64,000 nucleotides of DNA. Source: Parahoeflea halophila. Its GTDB lineage: Bacteria; Pseudomonadota; Alphaproteobacteria; Rhizobiales; Rhizobiaceae. A program made the translations under genes and the position numbers. The notes under the pieces were generated by a model. That model searched no databases, was not told where the DNA came from, and worked only from the letters and a program-made list of their open reading frames with translations. The stretch lies in assembly GCF_900220985.1 (NCBI RefSeq), contig NZ_OCPC01000001.1:124001-188000 (forward strand). Reading direction: 5' to 3'. This document shows positions 25,631 to 35,283 of the stretch, in pieces. How positions within the stretch are numbered: position 1 is the stretch's first letter; every line of letters begins with the position of its first letter.

Positions 25631-25755
25631 AGCCCGGTTGTGCGGCTGCCCGACCCCGCGGCAGACCGAAAGCCATTGCACGTCCAGTCTCTCTGCTCCA
25701 CTGTTGGCCCGGTCGGTGACCGGCCGCAACCGACAGCCATGCGAGAGGAACGCGA

Positions 25756-26745
25756 ATGATGGTGAAATCCGCTCTGGGAGCACGAATGGCCTTGTACGTG
25801 ACAGGATTCCTGGTTTTGGCCGGCCTTGTTGCATTTCTGCTTGGTCCACGTCCCGCTTCCGATGTGACGGTAAACTACGACGAACGCTTCCTGCCCGATG
25901 ATCTCGACGCGTACCTCGCGCAATCCGAAGCCGCCTTCGGCGATCTCCGCCCCGCCAATCAACGCCAGATCGTCTGGGCCTACCCCGCATCCCGCGCCCG
26001 CACACCCCTTGCCATCATCTATGTGCACGGTTTCTCCGCCGGACCCGGCGAGCTGCGCCCCCTGCCAGATCTCGTCGCTCGAAAGCTCGGCGCCAATATC
26101 TACTACGCCCGCCTCAGGGGCCACGGACGCAGCGGCGATGCCATGCGCGACGGTTCGGTTCATGCCTGGGTCAATGATTTTGCAGAAGCCGTTGCCATTG
26201 GCCGCCGGTTGGGCGAGCGCGTCATCGTCATGGCAACTTCGACGGGCGCATCGCTCGCCACCTGGGCCGCCACCCAACCGGAGCTGATGCGCAATGTGGC
26301 AGGCCTGGTGCAGTTTTCACCCAATTACGGCCTTCAGGCCACAGGCTCCTTCTTGCTGTCCATGCCATGGGCGAAACAGATGGTGCAGCTGGTCATCGGC
26401 GAGCGGCGTTCATTCGAACCGGCAAACGACTTGCACGCACAACACTGGACATCAGAGTATCCAAGCCTCGCTCTTCTGCCGATGGCGTCCATGGTCAAGC
26501 TTGCTGACGCCGCCGACGCACGGAAAATCGAGATCCCGTCACTGTTTGTCTATTCTCCCCTCGACCGGGTTATTCGCCCGGATCTGGTCAAGGCGAAAGC
26601 CGCCGCCTGGGGCGCCCCGGCCAGGATCATCGAAGTCCTTGATGCGGACGATCCCAACCACCATGTCATCGCCGGCGAAGCGCTTTCGCCCTCCACCACC
26701 GAGAGGCTGGCGGCGGAAACCGCTGACTGGATCGCCGCTCTGTAA
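25756..26745 (+). CDS. Alpha/beta hydrolase, membrane-anchored
   Basis: 329 residues. One N-terminal membrane segment (ALYVTGFLVLAGLVAFLLG, about residues 12-30) precedes an alpha/beta hydrolase fold: oxyanion strand IIYVHGFSAGPGE, nucleophile elbow MATSTGASLA (Ser of A-x-S-x-G), acid SPLDRV and histidine PNHHVIAG. The first Gly of GxSxG is Ala here. It resembles serine carboxylesterase/lipase-type hydrolases; the substrate is unknown. The start has GAGAGGAACG upstream. Confidence 0.85.
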   Translation: MMVKSALGARMALYVTGFLVLAGLVAFLLGPRPASDVTVNYDERFLPDDLDAYLAQSEAAFGDLRPANQRQIVWAYPASRARTPLAIIYVHGFSAGPGELRPLPDLVARKLGANIYYARLRGHGRSGDAMRDGSVHAWVNDFAEAVAIGRRLGERVIVMATSTGASLATWAATQPELMRNVAGLVQFSPNYGLQATGSFLLSMPWAKQMVQLVIGERRSFEPANDLHAQHWTSEYPSLALLPMASMVKLADAADARKIEIPSLFVYSPLDRVIRPDLVKAKAAAWGAPARIIEVLDADDPNHHVIAGEALSPSTTERLAAETADWIAAL

Positions 26746-26768
26746 CGGAAACATCTCAAACCGGTAAC

Positions 26769-28043
26769 TCAAATGATCAGGTTGGCGATGATCTCGTTGT
26801 CGGTGATGTCTTCATAACTCAGCCCCGCCAGGTCGAAGGCTTCGATCAACCGGACAAAATTCTCCGGTGAGCTGGTCTCGATCCCGATCAGGATGGAACC
26901 GAAGTTCCGTGCGGATTTCTTCAGGTATTCAAACCTGGCAATGTCGTCTTCGGGGCCGAGCAGGTTGAGCAGATCCTTCAGCGCGCCCGGCCGCTGCGGC
27001 AGGCGCAGGATGAAATATTTCTTGGTCCCGGCATAGCGCATCGCCCGTTCCTTGACGTCAGGCAAGCGCTCGAAATCGAAATTTCCGCCTGAGACGACGG
27101 CGACCACCGTCTTGTCCCTTATGTCGTCTGCAGTGAGCCTTTCCAGCGCCGAGATCGACAACGCACCGGCGGGCTCAAGCACGATGCCTTCGGTGTTGAG
27201 GATCCGAGTCATGGTCAGGCAGATGGCGTTCTCGGGCACCGTCATCACCTGACCGGCCCGGAACCGGCGCAGGATCTCGAAATTGCGTGCACCGATTTCA
27301 GCCACCGCCGCACCGTCGACGAAATTGTCGATCTTCGGGAGTTTCACCCGGTGACCCGCTTCAAGGCTCGCCTTGAGGCTCGGCGCACCCGCAGGCTCCA
27401 CCATTAGAAACCGGCCGGGGTCGATTTGACCTTCGAAATAGCGCGTCGTTCCTGCTGACAGCCCGCCGCCGCCGACCGGCAGCACCACCAGTTCAGGCGT
27501 CTCACCTTCCGGCAGTTGTGCGGCGATCTCCGCGCCGACACTCGCCTGTCCCTCGATGATATCGTCATGGTCGAACGGCGGCGCCATCAGTGCGCCTTCG
27601 GCGGCGGCGAACGCGCGCGCCGCATCATAGCAGGCGTCGAAAAAATCCCCTGTGAGCCGGATTTCGATGAACTCGCCGCCAAACACCCGGGTCTTGTCGA
27701 TCTTTTGCTGCGGCGTCGTCACCGGCATGAAGACAACACCCTTGCGGCCGAAATGCCGGCAGACATAGGCAAATCCCTGGGCGTGGTTCCCCGCGGACGC
27801 ACAGACAAACAGGTTCTGTTGCGGATTTGCCTGCAAGGCCTTGCGGATGAAATTGAACGCGCCACGGATCTTGTAGGACCGCACCGGCGACAGATCCTCG
27901 CGCTTGAGCCAGATCCGCGCTCCGAACCGCGCCGACAGGTGATCATTAAGCTGCAACGGCGTTGCCGGGAACAACGCGCGCATCTCCTCCAGTGAACGGT
28001 CGACAGAACTGCGGAAATCAGCCGGAGATTGTTTTTCGGTCAT
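26769..28043 (-). CDS. ilvA: Threonine dehydratase (threonine ammonia-lyase)
   Basis: 424 residues. PLP enzyme converting threonine to 2-oxobutanoate, the first step of isoleucine synthesis. The PLP lysine is Lys58 in SPVRSYKIRGAF; CASAGNHAQGFAY and LPVGGGGLSAG follow. One C-terminal ACT-like domain (about 330-424, ILRLPQRPGALKDLL) suggests the shorter, single-ACT form. The start at 28043 matches the family length, but its ribosome site is weak. It is divergent from trkH with only 64 bases between start codons. Confidence 0.92.
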   Translation of the reverse strand: MTEKQSPADFRSSVDRSLEEMRALFPATPLQLNDHLSARFGARIWLKREDLSPVRSYKIRGAFNFIRKALQANPQQNLFVCASAGNHAQGFAYVCRHFGRKGVVFMPVTTPQQKIDKTRVFGGEFIEIRLTGDFFDACYDAARAFAAAEGALMAPPFDHDDIIEGQASVGAEIAAQLPEGETPELVVLPVGGGGLSAGTTRYFEGQIDPGRFLMVEPAGAPSLKASLEAGHRVKLPKIDNFVDGAAVAEIGARNFEILRRFRAGQVMTVPENAICLTMTRILNTEGIVLEPAGALSISALERLTADDIRDKTVVAVVSGGNFDFERLPDVKERAMRYAGTKKYFILRLPQRPGALKDLLNLLGPEDDIARFEYLKKSARNFGSILIGIETSSPENFVRLIEAFDLAGLSYEDITDNEIIANLII

Positions 28044-28107
28044 CTCGGGTATATGCCACGCGTAGCTGCCGGTTGCCAACCAGATCCGGCTTTCAAGAGG
28101 ACTTGGC

Positions 28108-29562
28108 GTGCACGGCCACACGATTCGATCTGCGGTGTTCATCGCCTCGGTTGCCGGCCTATACATTGCGGTCGCCATGCTCGCGCCTGCGGCCCTCGAC
28201 TACTATTACGGCAATCCGGACTGGCAGGTGTTTGCCGTGTCCTCTTTTGTGGTCGGCACCGTCTGCCTCGCCGCGGCAGCTGCCAATCGTGGCATCAACG
28301 CGCCGTTCTCCAGGCGCCTGGGCTTCCTGGTCGTCAACCTGCTGTGGATCACGCTATCTGTCACAGGCGCCATTCCGTTCTACTTGGCATCGCTCGGGCT
28401 CGACATGGCCGACGCACTGTTTGAATCCGTGTCCGCGGTCACCACGACCGGCGCAACGGTCATTGCCGGTCTCGATTCGGCGCCGCCCGGCTTGTTGCTG
28501 TGGCGCTCGCTGCTGCAATGGATTGGCGGCATCGGCATCGTTGCTCTGGGACTGTTGGTGCTTCCCTACCTCAAGGTCGGCGGTTTTACCGTGTTCAAGA
28601 TGGAATCCTCAGACACGTCGGAGAAACCGTTCGAACGCTTCGCAGTCTTCGTGCGCGCCTTCTTCGCCATCTATATAGGGCTGACCATTATCTGCGCCAT
28701 TTTCTACCGCGTGTTCGGGATGACCGATTTCGATGCGCTGAACCACGCCATGACTACCATGGCGACAGGGGGCTTCTCCACCCATGACGCCTCCTTCGGT
28801 GCATTCCAATCGCCTGCCCTGATCTGGACAGCAACGATTTTCATGTCGATTGCCGGCCTGCCCTTCTCGGTGCTGATCCTGTTCGTCGTACGGGGACGCT
28901 GGGATGCATTGCGCGATCCGCAGATCTATGCCTATGGCAGCATTCTTTTGGTGCTTTCCGTGTTGATCGCGCTCAGCCTGCGCCTGACCCAGGGCGAAGT
29001 CTTCGGCGTCGCCCTCACCCATGCCACCTTCAACGTCGTCTCCGTGGTCACCACCACCGGATATGCCAGTACTGACTACACGCTGTGGGGGCCGCTGGCC
29101 GTTGCCGTTCTGTTCATGGCCACATTCCTCGGCGGCTGTTCCGGTTCGACCTCTGGCGGTATCAAGACCTACCGACTGGTCATCATCGCCAGTTCGGTCC
29201 GTACCGGCTTGATGCGGCTGATCTACCCCAACAGCGTCCGCCCGGTTCGCTACGGTTCGATCGCCGTCGAACCGGACATGCAGCGAACGGTGTTTCTTTT
29301 CGTCTGCGCCTATGTCGGAATCTGGGTTCTGGGTACGGTCGCGCTGGCAGCTACCGGACTCGACATCGAGACGGCGATTTCTGGCTCGATTACCGCGCTC
29401 GCAAATGTCGGTCCCGGTATCGGACCGATTATCGGACCGGCAGGCAACTTCAGTTCGCTCGGCGATCCGGCCAAGATAATACTTGTATCTCTGATGTTGC
29501 TTGGGCGGCTCGAAATATTGGCGGTTCTGGTCTTGCTGCTGCCCGCGTTCTGGCGCGACTGA
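28108..29562 (+). CDS. trkH: Potassium uptake protein TrkH
   Basis: 484 residues from a GTG start with AGAGGA upstream. Integral membrane K+ channel-like subunit of the Trk system. The four pore loops with their filter glycines can be seen: SVSAVTTTGATVIAG, TTMATGGFSTHDASF, VSVVTTTGYASTDY and ITALANVGPGIGPI. About ten to twelve hydrophobic segments. The regulatory partner TrkA is not in this window. Confidence 0.93.
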   Translation: MHGHTIRSAVFIASVAGLYIAVAMLAPAALDYYYGNPDWQVFAVSSFVVGTVCLAAAAANRGINAPFSRRLGFLVVNLLWITLSVTGAIPFYLASLGLDMADALFESVSAVTTTGATVIAGLDSAPPGLLLWRSLLQWIGGIGIVALGLLVLPYLKVGGFTVFKMESSDTSEKPFERFAVFVRAFFAIYIGLTIICAIFYRVFGMTDFDALNHAMTTMATGGFSTHDASFGAFQSPALIWTATIFMSIAGLPFSVLILFVVRGRWDALRDPQIYAYGSILLVLSVLIALSLRLTQGEVFGVALTHATFNVVSVVTTTGYASTDYTLWGPLAVAVLFMATFLGGCSGSTSGGIKTYRLVIIASSVRTGLMRLIYPNSVRPVRYGSIAVEPDMQRTVFLFVCAYVGIWVLGTVALAATGLDIETAISGSITALANVGPGIGPIIGPAGNFSSLGDPAKIILVSLMLLGRLEILAVLVLLLPAFWRD

Positions 29563-29648
29563 TCCCGCCCGCAGTTTCGAACATTGCTAAATTATACATC
29601 GGTTAACCAAACCCTGCTTTTCTTCCCTGAACCGGAGGGTACAAACGA

Positions 29649-31151
29649 ATGCACGCTTTGCAGGTAACTTTCGCAGAGGAAAAGGAACTCAGATCGATAA
29701 TCGGGTCGGGTCCTCTGACCGAAACATCATCTCCCGGCGAAGACGACGCGCGCCTCATCCATGCCATGACCGTGATCGGCTCCCAGGTCGGTGAGCTCTC
29801 CGTCAACATTGCCGACACCAGCGGCATGGTCAGCGACGTCTCCGGCTCGATGTCACGGCAGGCCGACGAGTTTCACGCACTCACCCGCGACATCTCTATG
29901 ATTGCCCGCTCGAACCAGACCGTGGCGGAAGCCTCGCGCGGCGCAATCGAATCGGCCAAGGCCACCAAGACGGGCCTCGACTCGACCACCCATAGCGTCA
30001 ACTGCATTCTTGGCAACGCTGTCTCCGACATACAGTCTATGGCCGCCAATGCCACCGAGATCAGCGGTGTTCTCAATTCCGTTTCCGGGCAAATCAAGGA
30101 GATCCACTCGTTCTCCGAATCCATTCAGGGGATTGCCACCCAGACCCAGCTGCTGGCTGTCAATGCGGGCATCATGGCGGCCCATGCCGGGGAAGCCGGC
30201 CGTGGCTTTGCGGTCGTTGCCGACGCCGTCAAGCAGCTGGCCGACAAGACCGGTACGGTCTCGCGCGACATCGTCTCCCGGCTGGAGGCCCTGCGCACAA
30301 TCGTCGACAAGCTGCAAAAACAGAATGCCGACAACGAAATGGTGGCAACCGCCGCGCATCAGCGCTCGACCGAGATCGATGTCGAGTTGCAGAAGTTCAC
30401 CGGCTTCAGCCAGACCGTGGCCGGCATGATCAGCGAGATAGAGCGGATCAGCGATCCGGTCGAGGAAACCACAAGAGCCTGTTCAACGGTTCTCGCCAAG
30501 GTGTCCGACCTTGACAAACAGGTCCACTCCAGTGCCGACATGTTGATTTCCGCCAGCGCAAAGATCGACCGGCTGGTGTCCTTCTCGGAAAACGTCATCG
30601 GTGAAGTGGCCCAGAGCGGCGTCGAGACCGAGGACACTCCGATCATCCGCCACTGCATCGCCGGGGCCAAGAAAGTCAGCGCGCTCTTCGAGGAGGCAGT
30701 CAATTCCGGCGCCGTCTCGCTCAGTGACCTGTTTGACGAAAACTACACGCCCATCGCCGGAACCGATCCGCTTCAGCACATGACTCGGTTCACAAGGCAC
30801 ACAGACCGCCTGCTGCCGCCAATCCAGGAAGCCATGCTCGATGTCGATCCGCGGGTGACATTCTGTGCCGCAATTGATCGCAACGGCTATCTGCCGACCC
30901 ACAACAAGATCTACTCGCAGCCACAGAGCTCCGATCCGGTCTGGAATGCCGGAAATTGCCGCAATCGCCGCATCTTCAATGACCGCACCGGTCTCGCCGC
31001 CGGCCGCAATACCAAGCCGTTCCTGCTGCAGACCTACCGGCGTGACATGGGCGGCGGCAATTTCACCCTGATGAAGGACCTCTCGGCCCCGATCGTCGTC
31101 AACGGGCGCCACTGGGGCGGCCTGCGCATCGGCTTCAAGATCAACCCCTGA
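29649..31151 (+). CDS. Soluble methyl-accepting chemotaxis protein with C-terminal sensor region
   Basis: 500 residues, no membrane segments, so cytoplasmic. The signalling hairpin is near residues 150-200: GIATQTQLLAVNAGIMAAHA then GEAGRGFAVVADAVKQLAD. It differs from the common EIAFQTNLLALNAGVEAARA. Long coiled coils flank it. The C-terminal 150 residues form a sensor-like region (RVTFCAAIDRNGYLPTHNKI ... NRRIFNDRTGLAAGRNTKPF ... LSAPIVVNGRHWGGLRIGF) resembling the Cache/PAS-type modules of rhizobial receptors. Domain order is signal part first, sensor last. No recognised ligand. Confidence 0.85.
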   Translation: MHALQVTFAEEKELRSIIGSGPLTETSSPGEDDARLIHAMTVIGSQVGELSVNIADTSGMVSDVSGSMSRQADEFHALTRDISMIARSNQTVAEASRGAIESAKATKTGLDSTTHSVNCILGNAVSDIQSMAANATEISGVLNSVSGQIKEIHSFSESIQGIATQTQLLAVNAGIMAAHAGEAGRGFAVVADAVKQLADKTGTVSRDIVSRLEALRTIVDKLQKQNADNEMVATAAHQRSTEIDVELQKFTGFSQTVAGMISEIERISDPVEETTRACSTVLAKVSDLDKQVHSSADMLISASAKIDRLVSFSENVIGEVAQSGVETEDTPIIRHCIAGAKKVSALFEEAVNSGAVSLSDLFDENYTPIAGTDPLQHMTRFTRHTDRLLPPIQEAMLDVDPRVTFCAAIDRNGYLPTHNKIYSQPQSSDPVWNAGNCRNRRIFNDRTGLAAGRNTKPFLLQTYRRDMGGGNFTLMKDLSAPIVVNGRHWGGLRIGFKINP

Positions 31152-31196
31152 GACCCGCGCTGCATCATCACGCAGGCGATTTCAGCTTGAAGACGG

Positions 31197-31283
31197 TGGT
31201 GCGGACGACGGGAATCGAACCCGTACAGCCTCGCGGCCGAGGGATTTTAAGTCCCTTGCGTCTACCAGTTTCGCCACGTCCGC
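31197..31283 (-). tRNA. tRNA-Leu (TAA)
   Basis: 87-nt class II tRNA on the minus strand. The acceptor stem is GCGGACG/CGTCCGC, discriminator A, encoded CCA (31197-31199 on the plus strand as TGG). The anticodon loop CTTAAAA has anticodon TAA, and a variable arm CTCGGCCGCGAG is present. Confidence 0.95.
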
Positions 31284-31340
31284 ACGTGGCCTAGTCGGTA
31301 CAAGACGATCAGGTTGCAGGCAAGAGTTGTCATGTAGATT

Positions 31341-31381
31341 GGCAAAAACAAACCGCGTCCGGCAGTAGGAGCCAGACGCGG
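31341..31381 (-). terminator. Intrinsic terminator of wrbA
   Basis: Read on the minus strand, CCGCGTCTGGC / GCCGGACGCGG (one U-G pair) with a 7-base loop, followed by TTTGTTTTTG. It lies 31 bases after the wrbA stop. Confidence 0.88.
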
Positions 31382-31411
31382 CTGATATGCTTGCAAGATA
31401 GCCGGTGATCG

Positions 31412-32011
31412 TCAGGCAGCAATCTTGGCGGCGATTTCCGCCACCCGCTTGCCCTGGAACTCGGCACCTTCGAGTTCCTGCTCCGACGGCATCCGCGAGC
31501 CGTCGCCATTGCTGGTGGTGGTCATGCCGTAGGGCGAACCGCCGCGCACGACATCATTGCCCATCTGGTCCTGGTAGGCGTAGGACAATGGCACGATGAT
31601 CATGCCGTGATGCTGCAGCGCCACCTGCGTGTTGATGATTGCCATCTCCGCGCCGCCATGCTGCGTGGCAGTCGAGACCATCACCGAGCCTACCTTGTTG
31701 ATCAGCTTACCTTCCGCCCACAGCGGCCCGGTCTGGTCGAGGAAATTCTTCAACTGCGACGCCATCATGCCGTAGCGGGTCGAAACGCCGAAGATGATCG
31801 CGTCGTAATCCGCCAGTTCCAGCGGCTCGGCAATGGCGGCCTCCTGGTCAAGCTTGTAATGGGCGGCTTTCGCAACTTCTTCCGGCACCAGCTCGGGCAC
31901 CCGTTTGATGGTCACATCGGCTCCCGCCGCAGCAGCCCCCCTGGCCGCAGCCTGCACCATCGCTTCCATATGGCCCCAACTCGAATAATAGAGCACAAGT
32001 ACTTTCGCCAT
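31412..32011 (-). CDS. wrbA: NAD(P)H:quinone oxidoreductase, WrbA type
   Basis: 199 residues. FMN-dependent two-electron quinone reductase that limits redox cycling. Flavodoxin-like fold: [15 protein letters not shown] at the N-terminus for the FMN phosphate, [20 protein letters not shown] and [11 protein letters not shown] as WrbA signatures, and [15 protein letters not shown] near the end. ATG 32011 is chosen because AAAGG lies 8 bases upstream; a closer ATG two codons earlier is too near that site. Confidence 0.93.
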   Translation of the reverse strand: MAKVLVLYYSSWGHMEAMVQAAARGAAAAGADVTIKRVPELVPEEVAKAAHYKLDQEAAIAEPLELADYDAIIFGVSTRYGMMASQLKNFLDQTGPLWAEGKLINKVGSVMVSTATQHGGAEMAIINTQVALQHHGMIIVPLSYAYQDQMGNDVVRGGSPYGMTTTSNGDGSRMPSEQELEGAEFQGKRVAEIAAKIAA

Positions 32012-32200
32012 CGTCATATCCTTTTCCGTGTTCGCCACCTCGGCGGTTTCGGCACCACAGATAGACATTTTATCGTTCACAATAAGCGGGCAAAATAAGC
32101 ACGGATTGTTCACAAATCTGGCATTGTCAGCGGGTGCTTCTCCCTTGCACGCAAGCCCGCGGAAGGTCTATGCAGAACCGCTTGGCAAAGGAGAGTGAGC

Positions 32201-32962
32201 ATGAGCGAAAGCCGCACAGTAACCGCTGCAGCGCTTGCCATCGGCGATGAATTGCTTTCGGGCCGCACCCGGGACAGGAACATCGGCCATCTCGCCGAGT
32301 TGTTGACCGCAGCCGGCATCGATCTCGAGGAAGTGCGCATTGTCCCAGATGATCAGGAGCGTATCGTCGAGGCGCTGAATGCGCTCAGGGCGCGCTATGA
32401 TTACGTGTTCACTTCCGGCGGTATCGGCCCCACCCATGACGACATCACCGCAGATGCGGTCGCAGCAGCTTTTGGCGTGGCCTGCTCCCATGATGCTGAC
32501 GCGCTTGCCCTGCTCGACGCGCATTACGCCGAACGCGGCATGGAATTTACCGAGGCGCGGCGCCGCATGGCGCGCATGCCGGTGGGCAGCCGCCACATCG
32601 ACAACCCTGTCAGCAAGGCGCCGGGTTTCGTGATCGGCAATGTCCATGTCATGGCCGGCGTTCCATCGGTGTTTCAGGCCATGCTCGACAACGTCCTGCC
32701 GACATTGAACACCGGCGTGAAGATGCACTCGGAGAAAGTCAGCTGCCCTTATGGCGAAGGCGACATCGGCGATCCGCTGAGCGCCATTGCGGAGGCCCAT
32801 CCCACGGTCAATATCGGCTCCTACCCGCGTTTTTCAGGCGACAGGTTTTCCACCGAGATCGTCATCCGTGGCCGCGACCAGGCCGCCATCGCCGCGGCCA
32901 GGCGCGATGTCGAGGCGATGCTCTCAAGCACCGGATCGAGGCTCGCCCCCAAGGCTGTTTGA
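32201..32962 (+). CDS. Molybdopterin-binding (CinA N-terminal/MoaB-like) protein
   Basis: 253 residues. The MoaB/MogA-like fold is clear from AAALAIGDELLSGRTRDRNI, VFTSGGIGPTHDDITADAVA and a C-terminal HVMAGVPSVFQAMLDNVLP. It corresponds to the N-terminal domain of CinA, without the NMN amidohydrolase domain, so it is probably a stand-alone competence/damage-inducible family protein of uncertain role. The ATG at 32201 has GGAG 7 bases upstream; GTG 32195 is less likely. Confidence 0.87.
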   Translation: MSESRTVTAAALAIGDELLSGRTRDRNIGHLAELLTAAGIDLEEVRIVPDDQERIVEALNALRARYDYVFTSGGIGPTHDDITADAVAAAFGVACSHDADALALLDAHYAERGMEFTEARRRMARMPVGSRHIDNPVSKAPGFVIGNVHVMAGVPSVFQAMLDNVLPTLNTGVKMHSEKVSCPYGEGDIGDPLSAIAEAHPTVNIGSYPRFSGDRFSTEIVIRGRDQAAIAAARRDVEAMLSSTGSRLAPKAV

Positions 32963-33045
32963 TACGGATCAAGGCGGTCACGCCGCGCGTTGTGCATGGT
33001 AGGATCCAGACATTCGCCCCTGCGCCCCGCAAAGGAGACCATCCC

Positions 33046-33888
33046 ATGACATACCACACGATCCTCGCTGTCTATGCAACGCTGGCCGACGTGGCGCCGG
33101 TGACATCGGCCATTGCCGGGTTTGCCGCGGGCAAGGAGGTGCACCTCATCGGCTGCCATGGCGAACCTTCGCAATTTGTCGTGCTTTCCGCCCCCATCGA
33201 TGTGCCTGACGCGACCACAATCGCGGCTCTCTACGAACAGGCCGACCTGCGCATGCGCGAAGTCGGTGATGCCTTCAACAAGGCCTGTGAGGCCGAGGGC
33301 CTGTCGCATGAATGGCGGCCGGTCCGCTCTCCCGGCGGCGACAGCGCCGTGTCTGCCCTTGCCAGTGCGCGCTCGGCCGATCTTGTCGTGGTCCGCCAGC
33401 CCGACCGCACCGCCAACGAAGATATGGCGACCAACATCGAGGCGCTGCTGTTTGAAGGCGGCCGTCCAGTGCTGTTTCTTCCCTCCGACGGCAAGCTGGC
33501 CACGCCGGTCAGGCGGATCCTCATAGCCTGGGACGGCTCGCGCGAAGCGGCCCGCGCCACCCATGATGCGCTGCCACTGCTCAAGGCGGCGGAAGCGGTT
33601 GAAGTTGTCGTGGTCGATCCCGACAAGCTGCCCGACATCGACGCGCCGCTTGCCGGCACCGATATCGCCAGTTGCCTGTCGCGCCACGGCGTTCATGCCA
33701 ATGTCACAACCGTGTCCAGAGGCGATGGCACGACGGCCGAAGCGATATCCGCGCAGGTCACGGCCAGCAATGCCGACCTCGTCGTCATGGGTGCCTACAC
33801 ACACCAGCGACTGAGGGAATGGCTCTTCGGCGGCGTCACCCGCGCCTTTGTCGAGAGCTCTCCGGTACCAGTGCTGATGTCACGCTGA
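33046..33888 (+). CDS. Universal stress protein, tandem-domain
   Basis: 280 residues, the length of two UspA-like domains. The second half has ILIAWDGSREAARATHDALP (about 160) and MGAYTHQRLREWLFGGVTRA near the end. These match the UspA ATP/phosphate-binding pattern. The first half is degenerate and lacks that loop. AAAGGAG precedes ATG 33046. Cytoplasmic, role in stress survival inferred from family. Confidence 0.85.
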   Translation: MTYHTILAVYATLADVAPVTSAIAGFAAGKEVHLIGCHGEPSQFVVLSAPIDVPDATTIAALYEQADLRMREVGDAFNKACEAEGLSHEWRPVRSPGGDSAVSALASARSADLVVVRQPDRTANEDMATNIEALLFEGGRPVLFLPSDGKLATPVRRILIAWDGSREAARATHDALPLLKAAEAVEVVVVDPDKLPDIDAPLAGTDIASCLSRHGVHANVTTVSRGDGTTAEAISAQVTASNADLVVMGAYTHQRLREWLFGGVTRAFVESSPVPVLMSR

Positions 33889-34144
33889 CGCCGGCGGCTG
33901 TTATTGCGGTTGATCTGCATGAACATTCCCGCCATTGCATCGCGCCCGGCGGTCGCCTCACCCGACGTCTGCACATTCATGCAGGTGGCGCGCCGGGTGG
34001 ACGGGATCGGCGGCGAAGAATGCAGGCAGCGGCGATACGGACTTGACCGGTGGCTTGCGTTCCGCCACCGATTCCGGCTATTTGCGGCGCTTACCCTGCA
34101 AACAGCGGCCATCGGGGCTGCCTGCACATTCAAGGAAACCAGCC

Positions 34145-34642
34145 ATGTCCCTTCCAGACAAAGCCTTTCCGGTCTCGTGGGACCAGTTTCACCGTGATGC
34201 GCGAGCGCTTGCCTGGAGATTGAGCGGCAGCGGACAGGTCTGGAACTCGATTGTCTGCATCACCCGTGGCGGACTGGTTCCTGCCGCCATTATCTCGCGT
34301 GAGCTCGGCATCCGTCGCATCGACACCGTTTCGGTCGCCTCCTACCATGACTATTCCAATCAGGGCGAGATGAAGGTTCTCAAGGAAATCAACTCCGAGA
34401 TCCTGGAGACGGAAGGCGAAGGCGTGCTTATCGTCGATGATCTGACCGACACCGGCAAGACAGCGGCCATTGTCCGCGCCATGCTGCCAAAGGCTCATTT
34501 TGCCACCGTATATGCCAAGCCGAAGGGCCGGCCTCTGGTCGATACTTTTGTCACCGAAGTGAGCCAGGATACCTGGATCTATTTCCCCTGGGATATGGGC
34601 TTCGCCTATGTCGAACCGATCGCCAAGGATACCAAGGGCTGA
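34145..34642 (+). CDS. gpt: Xanthine-guanine phosphoribosyltransferase
   Basis: 165 residues. Purine salvage: converts guanine or xanthine plus PRPP to GMP or XMP. The PRPP-binding loop is [20 protein letters not shown] (about 95-115); N-terminal [17 protein letters not shown] and [19 protein letters not shown] are typical for Gpt. AAGGAAACC precedes ATG 34145. The 256 bases upstream contain no convincing gene. Confidence 0.92.
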   Translation: MSLPDKAFPVSWDQFHRDARALAWRLSGSGQVWNSIVCITRGGLVPAAIISRELGIRRIDTVSVASYHDYSNQGEMKVLKEINSEILETEGEGVLIVDDLTDTGKTAAIVRAMLPKAHFATVYAKPKGRPLVDTFVTEVSQDTWIYFPWDMGFAYVEPIAKDTKG

Positions 34643-34947
34643 GCCAAAAACGGTGTGATTTGGGGTCGTCCGCCGGCGATCGGCCGGCAGACGGGCGGCA
34701 TTTGCAACACTGCCCGGCTTTCCCCAAAAAACTGCCATCCGAGGCTTGCCCTGCCCCGAACAGGCGCAAGGACCTGGACACGCGAACTCAAGTCCTTGCT
34801 CTCGATCTCAGCACGCCGTTAACTCTCTTTATATACATTTGTTGGATTATGCCGGGTCAGAATTGATGATCCGGCTGGAATGATTTCAGCCTTTAAGAGC
34901 CTTCTCAAAGGCATGCATCGCGGCCCAAGGGCGTATCATCCACCATC
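34643..34947. other. Intergenic region between gpt and the small membrane protein
   Basis: 305 bases. A GC-rich palindromic stretch lies near 34670-34690 (GCCGG ... CCGGC) without a T-run. An AT-rich patch around 34815-34855 (GTTAACTCTCTTTATATAC) is the likely promoter region for the downstream chemoreceptor pair. No gene is seen. Confidence 0.4.
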
Positions 34948-35283
34948 ATGCAGCCATCGACGCCGCCACCTGGAAAGTTGTTCAGGCAATGCCGCATAGT
35001 CGGCATCAACCTTGCCGTGATCGGCCTCGTGTTGTCGGCAGCGGCCATTACGCCCCGAAACGGCCAGGCTCTGGTGATCGTGCCACCATGGAGCGAGCCG
35101 TCACGGGTGGTCGATGTCATTTCCCAGGCAGGCGGATCCGTCATCAACGGCACTGACGCGCCCTATGCGGCCATCGCTCATTCCGACGAACCCGGTTTTG
35201 CTTTCCGCCTGTTCAGTTCCGGCGCCATGCTGGTTCTCGATGGCAGTCTCGCTTTCTTTTGCAGGAGTACACCTACGCCATGA
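34948..35283 (+). CDS. Small membrane or secreted protein coupled to a chemoreceptor
   Basis: 111 residues. An N-terminal hydrophobic segment (VGINLAVIGLVLSAAAITP, about 18-36) is followed by about 75 residues likely outside the membrane (ALVIVPPWSEPSRVVDVISQ, GAMLVLDGSLAFFC). I do not recognise a named family. Its stop overlaps the chemoreceptor start (ATGA at 35280-35283), which suggests coupled translation. A periplasmic accessory of that receptor is possible but speculative. Confidence 0.65.
   Translation: MQPSTPPPGKLFRQCRIVGINLAVIGLVLSAAAITPRNGQALVIVPPWSEPSRVVDVISQAGGSVINGTDAPYAAIAHSDEPGFAFRLFSSGAMLVLDGSLAFFCRSTPTP

Noticed and set aside
33904-34197. 97-codon frame between the universal stress gene and gpt
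   Set aside because: It overlaps the gpt start out of frame and lacks a ribosome site, and the translation shows no domain.
34867-34895. TGATCC followed by TAAGAG upstream of the small membrane protein
   Set aside because: The spacer is 21 bases, not 18, so it is unlikely to work as the same promoter class.
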